64,000 nucleotides of DNA from Emmonsiellopsis sp. PD_33 (Eukaryota > Ascomycota > Eurotiomycetes > Onygenales > Ajellomycetaceae): positions 62,001 to 126,000 of the forward strand of contig JANTQF010000002.1 of the NCBI GenBank assembly GCA_032988165.1, read 5' to 3'. Under the pieces are notes generated by a model. That model was not told the DNA's origin and ran no database searches. It worked only from the letters and a program-made list of their open reading frames with translations. Every line of letters begins with the position of its first letter. The first letter of the stretch is position 1. Positions 36,087 through 48,800 of the stretch are shown here, in pieces. Position numbers and translations under genes: made by a program.

Positions 36087-37406
36087 TCACAGCTCATCAT
36101 CATCATCTGAATCACCCTCCTCCACAGGCGCAGGCTTTGGGCCTCCCCGTTTCTTTGCAAAGGGAAGCTCTCGCCGTGGTGGAGGGCTGGCTGTCGGCTG
36201 TTTCGATGAGGCGCGAGTGGTTCTTTGCCTAGTACTTGCTGCTGGCGGTGGTGTAGATTTCGCGGCGGCGGCCTCTGTTTCTGCTTCCGCTTCGTCTTCA
36301 GTTGCGGTTTCGTCCTCGAGAGGTTGCGGGGTTTCTTGTCGTTCTGATTCTGTGGAAATGTCTTCCTCATCCTCACCCTCCTGTTCCCCCTTGTTGTTGG
36401 CAGGCTCATTGCCGGGCTTGTCGATGACCATTGTGTCGAAGCCATCTTCGCTTTCAGAGGCGGCGGGTTCCTCCGCCTTTCGTTTGCGTCGCCTACGCTC
36501 GCCGGGCTCGGACATAGTAGTGTCGAGTTGGTCGACTAGATATGATTTTAGTACGAGAGAAGTTAGGGGCGAAATATAGACGGGGGTTATGGATATCCAG
36601 ACCTTTTGCAGGATCAACCTTCGCGGTTGCAAGGAGGCGTTGCTGATTTCGGATCTTCAACTTCTTCTCGTTTAACAATTGAGCGAACTTGGCGATGAGC
36701 TGGTCGTCGTGCTCCGTCTTCGCTTTTATTAAGTCGTCCAGCTGCGAGTTCAGCTTGTTAATCGTGCTCTCGACTGCATCGTACTTGGCTGTTAAGGAGG
36801 CCAGTTCGTCTTCCAATTCTTCCGATTTTGTTACTGCAGTGCTAGTCCAATCGAAAAGTTGAATGGCCTGGTCGTCATCCTGTTTGAGGACTATCGTTCC
36901 GAGACGTTGCTGTAATCGGATTGATATCAGAAATCTTTTCTAAACGAGCGGAAGACGGGGGAGGTACCGTAATCGTATCAATTCTTTTCCTTAATGTTAT
37001 GACAATCTCCTTCTCATCCTCGTCATCCTCGTCGGCCTTCACCACTGCTGCCACTTCTAGTCCTGATTTATGTTGCTCCGGTATCGAGCGCGACGGTCTC
37101 TGCCCAAGAACATAGGCAAGGATGTTTTCCCATTCCTCCGCGCTGCCTTGGTAGTTCTTTACCCTAAGCTTATCGATTTGCGCTGACTTGACTGGAGCAG
37201 GGGTGTTAGCCAAGGGACGCCGTACATGAATATCAAATGCAAGCTACAAATGAAATAGATTTACCAGAGCCTCGATACGGAGCCTCACCCTCCGTCGCAA
37301 CAAGCTTAAGATCGAGGTCCGAAGTGCTGGATCGGGTAGCTTTCACCAAGATGACGTCGTCGGGGCTATCGCTGCGGCGGATGCGCAAGATCGTTTCCTT
37401 CGCCAT
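36087..37406 (-). CDS. XRCC4-like non-homologous end-joining factor (Lif1 type)
   Basis: Four exons: 37265-37406, 36968-37191, 36603-36909 and 36087-36535, giving 373 residues. The start MAKETILRIRRSDSPDDVIL and DLDLKLVATEGEAPY form the beta-rich head. VKNYQGSAEEWENILAYVLG follows, then a long helical stalk (about 165-230) rich in Leu/Lys/Asp such as SLTAKYDAVESTINKLNSQL, where DNA ligase IV would bind. The C-terminal tail is acidic and low complexity, with basic clusters (RRRRKRK) that could be a nuclear localisation signal. XRCC4 stabilises ligase IV and forms filaments with XLF at double-strand breaks (family knowledge). The identification rests on order of elements and resemblance to Aspergillus XRCC4 proteins, since the family is poorly conserved. 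Some databases label these proteins mitotic apparatus p62. Confidence 0.8.
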
Positions 37407-38148
37407 GGCCAACAGAATGGGTGGTTTCGAATTATTAAGGGATGATGGGTTGTTTCAGGCGATGGCTATGGATGAGATCAATTTATATCCTTCTGTCCAC
37501 TCCTCCTCAGTAATAAATCTGCGACATCCAGGCAGCAGAGCCGCATTGTAAGGCGGCTGTTTTGATACCGCCCAATACGGCCACGTGACATAACTTATCG
37601 CCTGGGGTTCGCGTTTTCCGACGCGCCGCAGCTCGCTTAAGTCGCCGTTTGCGGACTAATTAACTAGTTAGCCGGGCTAAGCGCGTTGACTCCGCTCTGT
37701 CCAGACCTCGACGTCATTGCTTTGATGTTGCTTTGACGACTTCACCCGCCGCCGCTCTGCGACTCTGCCTCTGTGTGTTAGATTCACCGTCAGTCCCGCC
37801 GTCGTGGCTCCCAGCCACTGACCCGTGTTATCCCTCAACTCGCAGGGATTTAGATCCCAACCATATCCAGCTGTCCCTGTTGCCCAATTAGTATCCAAGT
37901 TCCGCCCAAGGCCAACAATCTGGGCTGATCCCTGTATAACCTGATTTCCCCCAGATTCCTTCATAGTACATGGCCGCAGCTCTGTCGAGATCTACATTAT
38001 CAATTCCTTGGGGACTCGAAGACATCACAATTGACACCTGTTGTCAACATTATTCTTCCCCTTTTCCAGCTGCACCCTGCCTCCCGGTTTCACCCCAACC
38101 TCTCGCCCCAGCCAACAGGACGACTTCCAGTCCCCAGTTCTGTCAGTA
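37407..38148. promoter_or_regulatory. Divergent promoter between XRCC4-like and HNH genes
   Basis: 742 bp separate the two start codons facing away from each other. A minus frame of 95 codons at 37677-37964 has no recognisable domain and is not called. Confidence 0.5.
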
Positions 38149-39454
38149 ATGGCTGCTCATTGCCCCCAATCATCTTTAGAACACATTTTGAACTTCTCGC
38201 CGCAGTTCTCATTGACCACTCAACAGCGCCAAACAGCAACAGCACTCTTTACTAACCTGATACAGCTTTACGGCCTTGAGCGGACCACCCAGCATGCTTA
38301 TAAGCCAGCAGTCCTTATACAGGCCATATTTGACCATATTGAAGCTCAAGATGCATTCCTCTTTTTTTTCTTCTCATTCATCTATGAACACCTATACCCG
38401 GGCATAGCAAACTCAACTGCACATGAAATTACGGTCCTTTTGTCCTTCTTCACTAATTTCTCCACCTGGGATCAGGATCAGAAAAGGAATGCCAATGGTG
38501 CTTTTGAAAAGTTTGCTCAATACATTGTGGAGGATTTCCTGTTACCGTGTAGGTTGCCAAAATATTCTCAGAACATCAGAATGACATGCTAATTCCGGGG
38601 TTCAGTGAGAGGTTCAGCGGTGAAAACCCCTCAGCCTACATCGATATCACTGTCCTCCATACAACCATCCACCCCCACCCCCACGACGCGGCGTGTATCT
38701 GATCTACGACGAAATTGTCTAGTGCGCGATCACCACCGGTGCGTGGTTTCTCGGAAGTTCGATAAGAGCGAAGCCAGCAAGCGATGGGAGAAGGACGGCT
38801 CAGATTGTCAGGATGATGATGGATATCCATTAAAAAATGAATCGACCGACGCCTTTGACTATCTCGAAGTCGCCCATATCCTACCCCATTGTCTAACTAC
38901 GGTTGATTCCCTCGGTGCTGATCTGGTATGTCTGAGGTGAATGTACTTTGGTGTCTGCGATTGGAAGAACTGACGCAAGGGCCTAGAGCGACTCGAAGAA
39001 GAATGTACTGCGGATTCTGGATATGTTTGATCGCGGAAGCATTCACTTAATCGACGGCCCGAAAATCGACAGCCCGTTGAATGCAATTACTCTAACACAT
39101 AATCACCATCGGGCCTTTGGTGAATTCAAAATATATTTCGAACCCACAGGCATCCAATATCAATACAGAATTGATTCAATGGAGCAAACCCCTTTTCTAT
39201 GTGATCCGCTATTCCCTGTCACTCGCACCCTGACCCTTAGTCCTGATCGGACGATTGATCCACCATCAGCTCGCCTCCTCAACGTCCATCGAGCCATTGC
39301 AAGGATCATAAGACTTAGCGGCGCAGGCGAATATATAGAGAAAGTCCTCCGAGACTTGGAGGAAGTTGATGTGAGAGTCGACGGATCGACAAACTTAGGA
39401 CTTATGATTAATTTACAACTTGGTGGCTGGTTCAGCCAATCAACTGCGTCTTAA
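38149..39454 (+). CDS. HNH-endonuclease-domain protein (fungal HNH_2 type)
   Basis: Three exons, 38149-38548, 38606-38925 and 38987-39454, give 395 residues. The N-terminal ~130 residues are helical with no known domain. The nuclease part starts with CLVRDHHRCVVSRKFD (paired Cys about 19 residues after the second exon's Thr/Pro stretch), then EVAHILPHCL, and an Asn/His-rich NAITLTHNHHRAFGEFKIYF, which is the His-...-Asn-...-His order of HNH nucleases. The C-terminal ~90 residues are conserved-looking but unassigned. Many filamentous ascomycetes carry such proteins in multiple copies; biological role unknown. The first splice acceptor could be 38606 or 38618, both in frame. An in-frame ATG-less extension reaches 38041. 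It is head-to-head with the XRCC4-like gene. Confidence 0.8.
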
Positions 39455-39798
39455 TTCTCTAGAGTCTGTTATATATATAAAATTATATGATAAGTTTTCT
39501 TATTAGTAAATAGGGGGTAGTACATAGAGGTGTGCCCAGGTGGGTGACACAAGAAAGGTCACATGACCGTGGAACTAGCCCATAAATTCATAAATAGTAG
39601 CCCAGCCTAACTCGAGCCGGAGCGGAAAAACACCTTCCCGCTTTAATGGACGACCTCTCGTCCACGTCTCGCGTCTTCCCAGGTCAACATCCAAATTTCC
39701 GATCGAGCTCGAGAAGTGCTACAGAGACTATCTTATAGGCAACCCGACAGCGAAGACTACGTTCTGGAGGAGCAGACTCAGTGAGTGGCCGGCTCAGC
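39455..39798. other. Intergenic / BYR4 leader
   Basis: 344 bp between HNH and BYR4-like genes. An ATG at 39645 opens a short frame that could be a first exon of the downstream gene (see that entry). Confidence 0.4.
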
Positions 39799-42700
39799 AT
39801 GGAGACATCTCCCCTGAGACTGCGCCAGACTCAGCAAGAAGTGATCGAATGCTGGGACGACGACGAAGACCTTCAATGTAACGACGATATCCATTTTCGC
39901 ACGGTTTCAGCCGGTACTTCTGTGACCGGATCCTCTTCCATCCGGCCATCCGGCCATCGCGATTCCATATCCTCCCGTCGCTCGTGCAGATCTGATCTGG
40001 ATTCTAATGGGGGTGACGAGGAAGACTGGCAATTGCTGCTACACGACAACGACGAGTCTGCAACGAGAGATGCCATCGCTTCGGCGAAAAATGCCGGAAT
40101 CCCACTCCCCGCTGATATTCCCAAATCGGCATTACTCGGGGGAACAATAAAGCGGCTAGGCGGCAGAAGAATCAAAAAGGCCATTGGAGATGATTGGTCT
40201 GAAGACCTTGAACTATCTGGTGTCGAAGGCGAGCTCGAATTGAAACTGAACCGCAAAGAGACATTTCCAGATACGCTACGCCAACTCAGCTCGTTCCCTG
40301 ACTCAAGTCCAACCAAACGTCGGGATTCCGATCCCTTTATTAGTGATAGTGCAAGCCCTTCGCCTCCATCGAAATCAATTTTCGCCAACTTGGAACGCTT
40401 TCGTGATACAGAGGATGACAGCTCTTTCCATGATGTACCTACTATCAAGGTCGCTAAATCACGGCCTCCACAGACTATCCTGCCGCCTACAACAAAACCA
40501 ACCGAAGAAGACGAAAATTTTGAGGACGATTTGGAATTTCCACCTGACGGTGGCCCTTTGAAACTATCAACAAGGAAAGATATAGTCAAAACGCCGGACC
40601 CCTCCTTTGATGATTTCGACACTGAGTGGGCAGAAGGAAGCATCGGCGTGCGGTTTGGTGGGACAAAGAGAGATGGGTTTTCTGCCCGCAGTTCCACCGT
40701 GTCGGCCCTCAGCCCAAGCCTCTCCAGTTGTTTGACAGCTGAGAGTGAAGATGATGGTCTTGATGGCCTGCTTTTGCCTGATGGCCCATTGGATCTTGAA
40801 CAAGCAGTCAGGAAGCGGCTACAACAGTCCCAGCCACCACGTTCGCCGCCAACTTCTATCCCGAAACAAAGCCCAAAACGCGCCCCTACTCCCAAAGATG
40901 ACTTCTTTTCGGGGATAGATATCGGAGACGGCGAGGTTTTTGACTCTGGGAAACTGACTTTGAACCGAAATATCAAGCGGAAAACGACTCGACCTATTAG
41001 TCCCGCAAGACGAACTGCCACCAGTATAACATTTACCAGCAAGCCACCAGTCCCCCCTACTACTCGCATACCGAGGTTATCCGGCCATGAGCGTCCTCAT
41101 TCTACGCACCTTGAGCCAGTTTCTGAGAGTGGTGCGCCAGTCCCAAAGTATCGGCGACCTCATTCACGATTAAGCGGCCATGGTGCACACTCATCCCTTT
41201 CAAATATTCCTCTTCCGAGTCAGCCTATGATGCCACCCAACCCACCGACCCCGAGTCGTAGATCTCTAGGGGGTAGAGGCTCCGGTGACACTATACGAAG
41301 CGCACCCATTACTACTAACGCTCAACTCCTTAAGGTGAAACGATCAGTGCCAACGATGCGTAGCCTGCAACCATCCGGAACCATATCGTCCATCCCCCGT
41401 CCCCCGTCACGACAGGATGGCAGCATCAGGCAAACTCCTTCTTCCACTCGACCTAAGACTCCTATTGACCGTTCAAATGTCGAATCCCGACTTAGTGGTA
41501 GTCGTCGTCCCCCAGTTCCTTTCCTCCCGGCTGGAGCTTCTCAAAATCAATCTCATCATGTCAATATCAAGACACCCCGACACTATAGGCGAACGGATTC
41601 GGAGAGTTCGAGCGACCCATTCTCTAATCCACGTTCGACATCCAGACTTTCCAACCAAGACCGCGCCGACACTCCCGGCCGTCCTCGATTCGATCTTGGC
41701 CCAGAAGCTTTAGCTGCCAGCGCGAAACATACTGTGACCAAACCTAACCGGCGAAGAAATTTTGGCGACGGCTCGGAACTGGACATTTTCGATGATCTCC
41801 CAACGTCAGCGACTCTAGAGAGCAAATTCGTCAAATACCCGATTGGTCGTGGTGCCCCTAGGTCCATTCGAAGTAGGCTTAGCCAGTCTCATATAGTAGC
41901 CCCTCCGATGGCCGATATTCCTGTTTCCCAAGCGTTCTCAAGTCCAACGAGAGGTGAATTTACTCCTAGATTTGCGCGTGACACGAATGCCTCCAGGAAT
42001 GCTCGGGAGCAACGGATCGCTTCGATGACATTTAATTCTCAAACTCGTGACAGCGCACCCTTAGCTCCGCTCAGCACAAATTGGAAATCCCAAGCCAGCG
42101 TACGCCCTCTAACGAGCCCCACATTGATAAGAAACCGACGTGGCAAAGGGAGCGGCGATGGCAGGCCTCACCTTATAAAAGCTATGGGCACCGGGGTGCA
42201 GGAACCAAAATGTAAGTTTATCGATCTTGTCAGTTCTCTATTTATGGTTCGTGGGACTTACTTGTGTCTACTTTAGCTGTCAAGGGAATGCGTTATAATC
42301 CGACGACGTATAAATGGGAGGGCAACGAAAACGCCACCGTTGAGTTTGAAGCTGTCCCTTCTCCAAAATCTCCGAAAGTAGCCCCGGCTCTTATTACCAA
42401 CGTTGGAGCCAGCTCTGGCGTACAAGTTGTTGGTGGAATGGTATTTGACCCTCAACGCATGTGCTGGTTAAAAGTCGCTTCTTCACAGGGTGCTAGGGAG
42501 ACTGTTACCCTTGCCCCTGACGAGGAAGATGTATTGGCCGGCCTTGATGATTTGGACGACCGACCTCAGAGATCCACCAATGTGTCAAAGAGGGGATCCT
42601 TGGCCGACGCCGGCGCTCTTGATGGAATTGCTAATTTAGAGGATAAGAGTGGTGGTGAGTCGTCTGATGAATGGCCGATAACCGAAGAATTCGACGTTGG

Positions 42701-42869
42701 CCCTGAATTCATCAAGAGGCAGCGTGCGGAGGAGGAGAAGTGGAGAAGAAAGGTCAGTAAATGGGTCACGGAGGACCGCAAAACGCTTGGTGATGGATGG
42801 CGATGGGCGATTCGAGATATGGTAAGATCTGATATCTCCGCCGATGCCCATCAGATGGGTAGGAATTGA
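39799..42869 (+). CDS. byr4: Byr4/Bfa1-like subunit of the Spg1/Tem1 GTPase-activating complex
   Basis: Two exons, 39799-42211 and 42277-42869, 1001 residues from the ATG chosen. An acidic N-terminus (VIECWDDDEDLQ) opens the protein and a GIPLPADIPKSALLGGTI block follows. Long Ser/Pro/Arg-rich disordered stretches fill the middle. The C-terminus has the most specific part of the family: VKGMRYNPTTYKWEGNE and MVFDPQRMCWLK, tandem short repeats typical of S. pombe Byr4 and Aspergillus ByrA. With Cdc16/Bub2 this protein forms a two-part GAP at the spindle pole body that restrains the septation initiation network (family knowledge). The start is uncertain. An upstream exon from 39645 (MDDLSSTSRVF) could splice in, and a GTGAGT at 39781 followed by CTCAG at 39830-39834 could be an intron joining directly to QEVIECW. 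Confidence 0.85.
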
Positions 42870-45800
42870 TCATTCCTTTTTCTATTACCCCCTTTTTTAT
42901 ATACCTATGTTTCTTTTGCCCCAGGCGTGTGTTGATAGACTTGGATGGCGTTATCCTCTTTCCCTTCCCTTTTTTTTCTTAATATCGTCCTTGCCCCTTT
43001 TCAGACTCCCTTCGCCGTTACTATCTCGGGGAGAGGGGGTTTCGAGGACATCTGTGTTTTATTTTTCTTCACTTGTTTATGCCCGGAACTTTACGACGAA
43101 AATGCTGCCATGACTGCCAGGATTGATCCCTATCATTCCTTGATGACTTAACGACCCCCAAAAAGAAAAACTTGCTCCACTTGTCAATCATGTATATCTA
43201 TTGAATGCCCCGCTGACGCCTCTCTATTATTTACGAGTTTCCCGGTTTTTGTCACTTCTGGATCGTTTCGCTGTTATTGCTTTTTCCTTTCCTTTTGGTT
43301 TTCGCACCCCGAACCAGTGGCCTATTGTGGCGGGGTTCTTCTTAATTTCTCCTCCTTCAATGCTTGTATTGGTTGTATCTAGTATCCTTTTAAACTATTC
43401 GATTCATTGATTGGGTTGTTTTTTTAAACTTCCGACGTGTGTCTAGAACGCTGGATTCCTTTGAAGGTCTTCGTGCTTCGTTCGGTCAGTTCGTTATTTT
43501 GATCAAAGTTTGGTTTATTTGCCGTTGTTGGGGTCGGTTGGGTGTTGGTATTTCGCGTAGCAATTTGCCGGCATGCCTTGGTGTTTTCGTTCCCACTCTC
43601 TCCTCTCCTTCCTTCAATCAATCGACAGTCTATGCTAGCTGCAAGGCATAGCAGAGTCCATGGGGAGGCACCATTTGCCATCAATCTAACCCTATAATCC
43701 GAACCCCCCCTCTCCCCCCATCCCCAATCTATCCATTCTCTGAAGGACGGGTATACATGCCGATTGTGCGCAGGCAAAAGCCGACTGGCTGAGGCGGAGA
43801 GGGTAAGAAAAAGAAAATAATGAAGTGAACCGCTGGATACTATCCACCCAGACCCTCTCAAGACTACATACATACATACATAATGTGTCGCACAGATGAC
43901 ATCTCCGAGCCCCCCGATCCTCCCGAATATATGTAATAGATCATGTAGAGGTATGTGCGTGTTCATCCGCGCCTCCGCTACGCCATACCATACAACCAGG
44001 AGGGAAAAAAGTATGGACAAACCTTTCGGACTTGAGCCCCCAATGGCACATATGCATATGCGAGATAGCTGAATAGTTACATCCCATGTTCTGCATAAAA
44101 CCCGATATACGCTCGGCAATTATCCCATATCCCCCCCCCCCACCAACTCCACCTCCACCTCCAGCTCCGCCTCCCCCGCTTTCGCTCTCGCTTTCCAGAT
44201 TTACATACCAACATCAATCAATCGACCTCGCCGGACCAGAAGAATCTCTGCTCGTAAATACCTAAAACCAATTACCCACAGAACCATAACCAAGCCCCGC
44301 ACACACCCTTTCCTCGCATTCCTATTCCCCAAAAGGGAAACAGGAACCAAACAAAAATAAATAATGTCATCACACCGAACGATAGTCAAGGGAAACAAAA
44401 ATTATGACTCACGGGATGTTTAAAACCCCAGTCACATCAATGCATCGGGGAAGTTCAAATATCTCTTCCGCTTTGCCCGGTTTGTTTGAGGAGGCTGAAA
44501 GGGAAAGAAAATAGAAACAGGAGTCAGGCTTAATTTAAATAGTTAGAGGAAGGGTGGGAGGGGGTTTGGCGCCAGAGGGGTTCCAATTAGTCTGGCGCTT
44601 TTTTCAACATTCTCTTCGGGACCAGCCAACCAGCTCCGCGAGATATGTATGGTGTGTGCCGCTGGGGATGAGTAGGGTAGGTTGCATATGTTAGGGGATG
44701 TCCTTTTTATTTTTTATTTCTTTTTCCTTCTTGCCTTGTCATTGTTTCTATTCTTTCAGAGCTTTGGGTTCGTTTCCATTCAGCCCCTCCCTTCTCTCGC
44801 TCTTTTCTGGGGGGATGTGAGAAGGGATGTAGTATCCGTCCACTTCCCAAAATGGAGACTGGCGGAACACATATTTGATTCGGACCAGCTAGTTGCTGGT
44901 GGCAAGACGTTAGTTGGATATAGCCCTGTCAAGCAGGAAGGTCGTTATTCGTCTCGCTTGCTTGAGCTTTTTTTTATTATTATTGGCACGTACATTGTCT
45001 GGATGTTCTTGCGTCACCTTGCCTTGCCGTCAGCTAGGAAAGACAAAAAAACAAAAAAAGCAGGGTGTCTGCAATGACAGGGTATCGATACACGTTTCTC
45101 TAAGGGTACCTACATATAGATCCTCTGTGAAATAATGGCCCAGGGGAATGCCAAGAGAAGGCACGGAATCTCATACCTGACCAACCCATCCTCGCAACTA
45201 ACCATTCTACCATTTATTCGAAGACAAGCGTGAAACGCGAAGGGTCCATATAGTTTCGACTCGAATCCAATGCTAGATCCAGCTCCCCCTTTGGTCACAC
45301 AGGCGGGTAGACAGACATGTCGCGAGCCATCCAATATCAAAACGATGGCCTGCTCAAGCAGTTGACAGCTTTTGGACACCTTCACAGTATCAGCATCATG
45401 GCTGAGCTTGGCCAATTTTGGTTGACTGGCTAGCTGATGTGAAGTTTGATGTCACGGCACACGAGCAAAAAGCTTTCATTCTGGGCTTGATTTAGCCCAC
45501 TGGACAGGCCCGATCGGCGAGAGATCACGCACTCCCCATGCCGTCTCTATTGATTCGTCGCACAATTCCATAAAAGGACGAGCTTAGTAACAGAGTCATA
45601 CGCTCTGTGTAAGAGAGATTAGCGATGTTGAAGGGCTGATGCCTCGGCCAGTAAAAGTCTCCAAAGCACCAACGGACAGGAACATCCCTGAAGGAGGCAT
45701 TTCTCCCTAGCCATTGGGCAATGGTGTTAAACTTGCATCCAAACGAGCGCAACATATGCAACTGGAGGCAACTGTGGGACAAGATCTATACCGGTGGGTG

Positions 45801-48800
45801 GGAATAGGGTAAGACGGCTCAACGACACGGTCACAATTTCGATAGTCAAGGGTATCATTTGGTTTTCGGATGGCTTGAAAAACGTCTTATGACTATTGAC
45901 CTCATCGAATTGTTCCGTCGGACAGATGGAAACCAGAATGGGGTTCTGGAGGGCCTTATTGTCATGCGCGTTTCTTGAATTGTGATATTCCCAATCCAGA
46001 AAGCATCCAATTTTCGAGAGATGTTCGCTGCCAGGAGGTACAGAGTGGCAAAATGAAAGTAATAACGCGCGCTGATAGTGCAGCACAACCACGCCGGCAT
46101 CAAAATGTGTACCATGTCGACTCTTAGCCGAGGTAAAGCATGCTTACGCATGGTACCTGTCGAGGTAGTGGCGCTGTCTTGCCTGTATAGCAGGTATGCC
46201 CTATATGCTCTGGCGCTTCAAGACGTGCTATCCTAGTTCAACAATGAAGGTATTTTTAATGTGCAACCGAGATCGTCAATTGGCTTCTTCTTATCGTGAT
46301 ACAGAAGATCATACTTACCAGAGAAATCGGGATAGTGACACTGGAAACCCCAGCCAGGGAATGGGCGACAGTGGAGCAGAACCGAGTTAACAGTCTTCTA
46401 TAGACGATATCGGGACGTGAGAGGTTATTCGGATTAAACGACCATCGAGGGACCACAAATTGAGATATCTTGGCGTATAGCTTATTGTCATACCCAAATC
46501 AAGGTTGTCTGCTAGTAGCTTAGTGGAACCATCATACGGCTTTGGTAAGACGTAGTTGGGGGTGTATGGTTTAACGATCGGTGGCTGAAGGGATTAGGAC
46601 TTGCCTGGTTCACATAGCTTCTGTCAGTCAATGATCTCATCAGTCAGCATCTCAAGTGTTGCAAGGAAACGAATGGTTTCAGATTAACGGTTTCAGGTTA
46701 GCCATAATGCGAATAATCTGGAAGATTTTTCTTTTGGTTGTGAACTAGACCTGCCTAGTCCCATAAGGAATTGTAGTTAATCGTGGCTGAGAAACGATGG
46801 AATGATCTAAATTCTGCTTCGGGTGTTGCAACATAAATTGGTTGGATGCAGCCGTAGAGAGCCATGGACTTCCCTGACGGTTATCATTCGGGACAATAGA
46901 CAAAGGCGGGCTGAGGAAGACAATCCAGGGAACTGCCCTCTATCAAGAATAGCCGTGGCCAACACTCTGATGCACTTTGCCAAAAGCCGCAAATTCAGTG
47001 GCCGTCAGGTTGGGATTAGATTCTGCAGGATGTGGTCGTACAAGATTCGGCAGCCTAAAAAAAGACCCCTTCTGTATGGTTCTGACTCTGCTCCACAGAG
47101 AAACCGACCCTCTGGAGCTTGGGACAGACCCGCAGAGAGTCTTTGAAGGCCGTCTGTGCAGATACTCAAATGTAGCGGATACACAAGTCATCCGACCATA
47201 CAGATGTCCGGTATCCTGACAAAGATCTCGTTTTGTTTCTGTTGTTTGCGCATAATATGCCAGTAGGCCAGCAAATGAACACCGACGATGACGGTTGTGC
47301 CTAGCAGCTATGGTCATTGCTGTTAGGTGAGCATGGAAGGCTGAAAGTAGCCTGGCGTGGAGCCTGAGGGTTGAAAAGGTGTGTTTAGCTGTCGAAAAAT
47401 GTACGAATAAAGTTATCGGGCATTGAGGCTGCCGGGCGCTTGAGCCTTGCTTTGCTGGCTTCCTTTTCAGCCGACATGCAGCCATAACCGTTCATTAAGC
47501 TTGATGAATGGGGATAACAAAGACAGGGTTGAGCTGTTCGGCATCAGAAACTCTATCCAACAGTGCTCTTGATAGACATGTTGATGCGCGTGTCTATTCT
47601 AGGGTATGGAGAGGGATGGGATGTCGTCAACATCTCCGTTCGATGAAGTAAAGGAAGTTCGAGACGTAACTAAACCTAGCTAGCATCTGCGGCCACTTGG
47701 TGATCTGTTTCTGCTCCGTTTTTCTTTTTTACTTTTCTTTTTCCGACCCAGATCAAGGATGCCAGTGTCCACGCAATGCCTGGGCTCCAGATTCCTGCCA
47801 TGTCAGGAACCAAAGATGCAGCGCTAAAGTCACGGAGGAGGCGATTGGCTTTTAGTAAAAGGCTTTTGTCATGATGGAGAGAGTCCCAGAGGTTCTGGCT
47901 CTTCAGCGGCTGCAATCCATGCACGAGGTCCCGATATGACATGCAGGTCCTACGGCCTAAGAAAACAGTGACGCACAATCCAAAACCCACGGCTGTCATT
48001 CTCGGCGGAGGGGCTTGATTTGTGCGGACTTGCACACCGCGTAGCCATGGCCTTTGGAGGGGTTTTCTGGTTGAATCATACTGAGCAGTGAAAGACGTCC
48101 AAGCAGACGCCTTTGCTGATGGGGAGGATGAGCCAGAGAAGAAGATGGCATTCGTATGAAGCCAAGTCGACGACGACAACACCCACTCACACATGCTATG
48201 CAGGCGGAGAAGGATACATGGCAGGGTTTTGTTGCAGGGAAAAGGCGGACTGGGGAGAAAAAAGAAAGCATCGATGAGGGTGGGGGATAATAAATAATTA
48301 GTTGGACGTCAACATGCAGAGAACTTGAAGTTAAAAGATATTTAGCAATGACACGCGAGCAGAAGTCCCCTCGACGTCTTTTGTGCCCAACGCCTTCGAG
48401 CAGCAGTTTCAGTCTAACAAGTGAAGCAAGACGGCAGATACTTGGACGGCCCTCTTTGGACGTCGTCTGTCCATCTCGAAGACCTACCTGCTCTGTTACT
48501 CTGTTGTCACTCGTTTCCAGCTGCATTTTAAGCTATTTTAATCAGAACAGCCCGGCTTCTTGTCATCGCGCCTAAGCATCTCTCTGGCCAATGTCCTCTC
48601 CTGGAGCAGTCCCGCGTTGTGAAGTCGAAGTCAATCGGCTGTAAAATCTCGCTATATATTTAAATGCTGTCTTCAACAACAGGGACCATACGGAGGAGAG
48701 AAGCAACTATGACTTTCGCCGTCTCCGGCGTCCCGTATATGCATCATGATGTCTATAAATTTTCTATCACATTTTCCCACCCCCATTCCCTCATCCTTCA

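Noticed and set aside
39873..41069. 398-codon open frame antisense to BYR4
   Set aside because: It lies opposite a low-complexity Ser/Pro/Arg coding region whose codon pattern avoids stops on the other strand. It has no domain and no independent splice or promoter logic.
43424..44119. 231-codon minus-strand frame in the empty region
   Set aside because: No domain, no intron continuation, mixed composition, and the same stretch is open in other frames. Not enough to call a gene.
45525..46151. Overlapping minus-strand frames that could be a spliced or broken gene
   Set aside because: Tried to join them by splice sites and found no continuous conserved product; no family recognised.
46943..47485. 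180-codon minus-strand frame
   Set aside because: Arg/His/Ser-rich product without any recognisable motif or partner exon; likely chance.
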